DNA from: Syncephalis fuscata
Lineage: Eukaryota > Zoopagomycota > Zoopagomycetes > Zoopagales > Piptocephalidaceae
Direction: 5' to 3'
Length of the DNA: 64,000 nt
Assembly (NCBI GenBank): GCA_025786725.1
Contig: JAHLTZ010000006.1
Span: forward strand, 682,001 to 746,000
The notes under the pieces are model-generated. The model did no database searches, was not told the DNA's origin, and worked only from the letters and a program-made list of their open reading frames with translations. The number at the start of each line of letters is the position of its first letter. Position 1 is the first letter of the stretch. Below, piece by piece: positions 61,601 to 64,000 of this stretch. The translations under genes and the position numbers were made by a program.

Positions 61601-63825
61601 TGATGTATAGTTAGTTAATACATAATATAACTTACCGGCTATTAACATTAAACAATTGGTACAATCAGCAAATAGTATAGTTAATGTATAGTCAATTAAT
61701 ATACAATATCACTTACTCCCTATTAATATTAAATAATTGGTACAATCAATAAATAGCATGGTTAATGTATAGTCAGTTAATATACAATATCACTTACTCC
61801 CTATTAACATTAAAAAATTGGTACAATCAGCAAATAGCATGGTTGATATAAAGCCAGTTAATAAATAATACAACTTACAGCCTATTGATATTAAGTTATT
61901 GATACACACAATACACGATATATAATTAGTCAGTGGTCAGTTAATATATGATGCTACAGCATTTCCCGAGCTAAAGGCTCCAAGTCCAAACCTCAGTTTG
62001 AATCAATCCTTAAGTGGAAATCCCCCCAGTTTTTTTAGTTAACAAATTGCAAACCAAAACCAAAACCAAACAAGTAGATCCGGAAACAAGACCTTGGCCA
62101 GAATAGTCGAGGAAAACCAATTGGGGCCAACTTCAAAAAATAGTGATGTGTAGCATCATTCAAAAGAAGATGGCCCCGCGTGAAATTTATATAGGTGTAT
62201 TTTACGCAAAAACGTGGCAGTCCATTCGTTAATTTGGAAAACTCCAAATATAGTGGAGAGCAGCGCAAATTAGCAAAATTATGCGCAGTGGGGCTCACAA
62301 GCTCTTCGAAATAAAATATAATGCTACTTACATACTGTTATAATATTAATTTGATACAAACAGTACATGGATATAATCAGCAAGTAGTTAGTTCATATAC
62401 AATACAACTTACTAGCTAGTAATATTAAATTATTAATGCACACGCAATACATGGATGTAATTAGTGTATAGTCAGTTAATATGGAATATTACTTGCCATC
62501 TATTCCATTAAGTTATTGATACACATAGTGCACGATATATGATTAATTTATAAATTATCAACATATAATACAACTTACAGCCTATTAATATTAAGTTATT
62601 GATATACACAGCACATAATATATAATTAGCCAATGCTTAATTGATATACAATATAACTTACATTCTATTAATATTGAGTTTTTGATAAACATGATGCATA
62701 ACATGTGATTAGTGCATAATCAACTAATATACAACACAACCTACTTTCCGCTAATATTAAGTTGTTGATAAATACAGTACATAATATATAATTAGTATAT
62801 ATTTAGTTAATATATAATATCATCGCCAACCAAAAGAAATAAGGAATGGCGGAGATGACGAATGATTGAGGAAAAGAGATGCTGTTAGAAAACAAACGAT
62901 TAATATCAGTAGAAAAAGAAAAAGATGTACAGATTCCAAGTCAAAAAATAACAGAAAACAGAGACAAAAGTTATATGACGATGGAAGACGTGGGAATAAC
63001 AGTTACAAAAAGCAACCAAACAAAAGAGGATGGTGCAGGCAAGTATAGGCGCGTCTGCAATCAGCAGTCCAAGAATTAAAGTAATGGGCACAGCGCAGAG
63101 TAAATGGAATCAGACACAAAAATACAGCCAGAAACAATGATAGTATTAAGAAAAACAAAGAAAATAAAATGAGATAATGACAATCATGTAGGCAATAATA
63201 GCCAATAAGAACAAGTATAATGATTTCAGATAGCCAGCTCATACCGGACGCAGTAGAAAGAGGCGGAAATGCGAAGCAGAGACTGAAAAGTGAAAAAAAC
63301 GAGTATGACAGAAAGGAAAGCCATGACGAAATTGAAACAGCAATAGCCAGTAATTAGGTATCCTCAAGTGTTAAAGAAGTTCTGTAACAAAGGCCAAAGC
63401 CAGTAGAGCCATAGGCAAATAATACATCCAAGATTATATCAAATGGAGCTTTGGCAGAGCGTCAGTTAATATAACGGCCTTAGTGTGAAATTAATAGAAC
63501 TCAGCTTCACGCAAAAACGTGGCGGTCTACTTAGTTTTAAAAACGCTGTACATTTAGCAGAAACGGAGAAGCAATGCAAATTCTCAATTATATGTAATAG
63601 GGATTCACAAGCTTTTCAAAATAAAAATAAAATAAATACAATACCACTTACTATCTATTATAATTATTGTTTAGAAATACTATTAGTAAATAAAATGCTA
63701 TGCCATATTTATTGATATTGCAACATACCACCACGACGAACTAAGGCTGGTTTAGCATCAACCATGGATGTACTAGCTACAAGCGCAACGGCAATGGTGC
63801 AAACGACGGCAATGGAAAGCTTCAT
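58646..63825 (-). CDS. Micro-exon gene B: secreted six-cysteine protein with 40 micro-exons
   Basis: Not a recognised family. Exon 1 (63825-63729, 97 nt) encodes a signal peptide (MKLSIAVVCTIAVALVAS...VDA), then KPALVRRG and one extra base before donor GTATGT. Forty micro-exons follow (listed separately), then exon 58810-58744 (contains FQDISIGSAIKSLF) and exon 58695-58646 (ends FGQCSGLSSL). Conceptual splicing gives 336 nt, 111 residues plus stop, with no internal stop. A dibasic RR at residues 30-31 looks like a Kex2 site. Cys sit at 37, 41, 47, 51, 57 and 105. About 6.5% of the 5.2-kb locus is coding. Each intron has a GTAAGT-type donor, a CTGAT branch-like motif and a TTAATAG-type acceptor. 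Paralogue A shares exon 1, the FQDISIGS exon and the QCS C-terminus. Role unknown; an effector-like or signalling peptide is plausible. Splicing is not proven. Confidence 0.8.
60333..60726 (+). mobile_element. tRNA-derived SINE inserted in an array intron
   Basis: The head contains an A-box (TAGCCCAGTAGG, near 60350) and a B-box-like segment (AGTTCAAATC, near 60407), as in tRNA-derived SINEs. It ends in a TAAATAAATAAAT tail. An 11-base direct repeat, TAATACACAAT, flanks it (60322-60332 and 60727-60737) as a target-site duplication. It lies antisense in the intron between micro-exons 22 and 23, leaving splice sites intact. Confidence 0.85.
61958..62320 (+). mobile_element. 5'-truncated copy of the same SINE family
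   Basis: Matches the element at 60333-60726 from just before the B-box (CAGTTTGAATC) to the 3' end. It shares GGAAACAAGACCTTGGCC and GCAAAAACGTGGCAGTCC but lacks the A-box. The direct repeat ATGCTAC occurs at both ends (61951-61957 and 62321-62327). It sits in the intron between micro-exons 7 and 8. Confidence 0.8.
62820..63640 (+). mobile_element. Composite insertion in intron 2 of gene B (unknown sequence plus SINE-like 3' end)
   Basis: Enlarges intron 2 to 901 bases. The right part (about 63500-63640) has GCAAAAACGTGGCGGTC and a TTCACAAGCTTTTCAAAATAAAA-type end, related to the 3' ends of the two SINEs. The left part (62820-63430) is purine-rich with short Lys/Arg-rich open stretches. I cannot assign it; it could be a fragment of the partner LINE or another element. 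Confidence 0.5.
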
Positions 63826-64000
63826 GGTGATATTGATTTGTTAAGACAAACAACTAAAAGAGATAGTAGAATGTGGCTGGTATAGAGTGGTAGGTAGTGG
63901 GTGTATAGCAAGAAGTAAAGTGTGATTGGTATAAAGTGGAGAGTAGTGTGTGTTTAGAAGAAAGTAGAGTGTGATGATGATATCGCAGTTGGTTGTGTAT
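63826..64000. promoter_or_regulatory. 5' flank of micro-exon gene B
   Basis: On the minus strand this is pyrimidine-rich with several TATACC-like repeats. The bases just before the ATG (TAACAAATCAATATCACC) almost match those before paralogue A, suggesting a shared leader or promoter edge. The window ends here. Confidence 0.45.

Larger units (their letters stand above)
58882..63654 (-). repeat. Tandem intron/micro-exon array (~81-bp units) of gene B
   Basis: Micro-exons, minus strand, in transcript order: 63654-63652 ATA; 62750-62745 CGGAAA; 62664-62662 AAT; 62581-62579 GCT; 62499-62497 ATG (next donor GCAAGT); 62415-62413 CTA; 62334-62332 TAT; 61881-61879 GCT; 61800-61798 GGA; 61719-61717 GGA; 61638-61636 CCG; 61557-61555 ATC; 61477-61475 ATT; 61396-61394 GTG; 61315-61313 ACG; 61234-61232 ACG; 61153-61151 ATT; 61072-61070 GCA; 60992-60990 ACG; 60911-60909 TCT; 60830-60828 ACG; 60749-60747 AAC; 60263-60261 AGT; 60182-60180 GCA; 60101-60099 GAT; 60020-60019 GG; 59940-59938 CTC; 59859-59857 GGG; 59778-59776 AAC; 59697-59695 ATG; 59616-59614 CTC; 59535-59533 AGC; 59454-59452 CGG; 59372-59370 GGC; 59291-59289 AAC; 59210-59208 GCT; 59129-59127 ATC; 59048-59046 GCT; 58967-58965 GCT; 58884-58882 AAC. 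Intron bodies are nearly identical copies of ~78 nt; the triplets between TAG and GTAAGT are the variable part. Confidence 0.85.

Noticed and set aside
58882-62750. CRISPR-like array
   Set aside because: Regular repeats, but the variable parts are only 3 bases, and the host is a eukaryote; splice signals explain the layout.
58882-62750. Simple satellite or centromeric repeat
   Set aside because: A neutral satellite would not keep TAG-NNN-GTAAGT spacing in 38 of 40 units, nor sit between a signal-peptide exon and conserved terminal exons with a compatible frame.

Overview
The window looks like nuclear DNA of an AT-rich, intron-rich early-diverging fungus. Genes are cut by many short introns with GTAAGT donors, CTAAC/CTGAT-type branch sites and TAG acceptors. 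The recognisable proteins form a fungal set: a cytosolic pyruvate carboxylase, an Osh3-type oxysterol-binding protein with GOLD and PH domains, and a Nup84/Nup107 nucleoporin. The species cannot be named from sequence alone; a Zoopagomycota- or Kickxellomycotina-like fungus is only a guess.

The most striking content is a micro-exon gene at 63825-58646 (minus strand). A 97-nt first exon encodes a signal peptide ending in a dibasic RRG. It is followed by 40 micro-exons, almost all exactly 3 nt, separated by about 40 near-identical ~78-nt introns in an ~81-bp tandem array, then by two ordinary short exons. Conceptual splicing gives one open 111-codon frame with six cysteines after the RR site (C-x3-C-x5-C-x3-C-x5-C, then one near the C-terminus). 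A single 2-nt micro-exon changes the phase exactly as needed to enter the frame of the terminal exons. A diverged paralogue with nine 3-nt micro-exons lies at the other end of the window (3133-2061) and may be decayed. Transposon-like insertions, including tRNA-derived SINEs, sit inside array introns.

Layout: ARG7/ArgJ (170-1637, minus); micro-exon paralogue A (2061-3133, minus); AT-rich DNA with a ~200-bp inverted repeat (4744-4945); a tandem ~6.3-kb duplication (about 6.5-18.2 kb) carrying two FHA-like/Chk2-like kinases; pyruvate carboxylase (minus); cytosolic Trp-tRNA synthetase (plus); a twin-CX9C protein (plus); a 7TM-like protein (minus); a run of glyoxylate/hydroxypyruvate reductase copies with one pseudogene (minus); a multi-pass membrane protein (minus); a spartin/senescence-domain protein (plus); OSBP (minus) divergent from RNA polymerase III subunit RPC6 (plus); SF3B1 (minus); Nup107 (minus); micro-exon gene B (minus).

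The housekeeping genes look functionally unrelated to one another. The accessory content (kinase duplicates, reductase copies, micro-exon genes, SINEs) shows repeated local duplication and apparent gene conversion. Exon coordinates were read by eye from splice signals and reading frames; no expression data or database search supports them.
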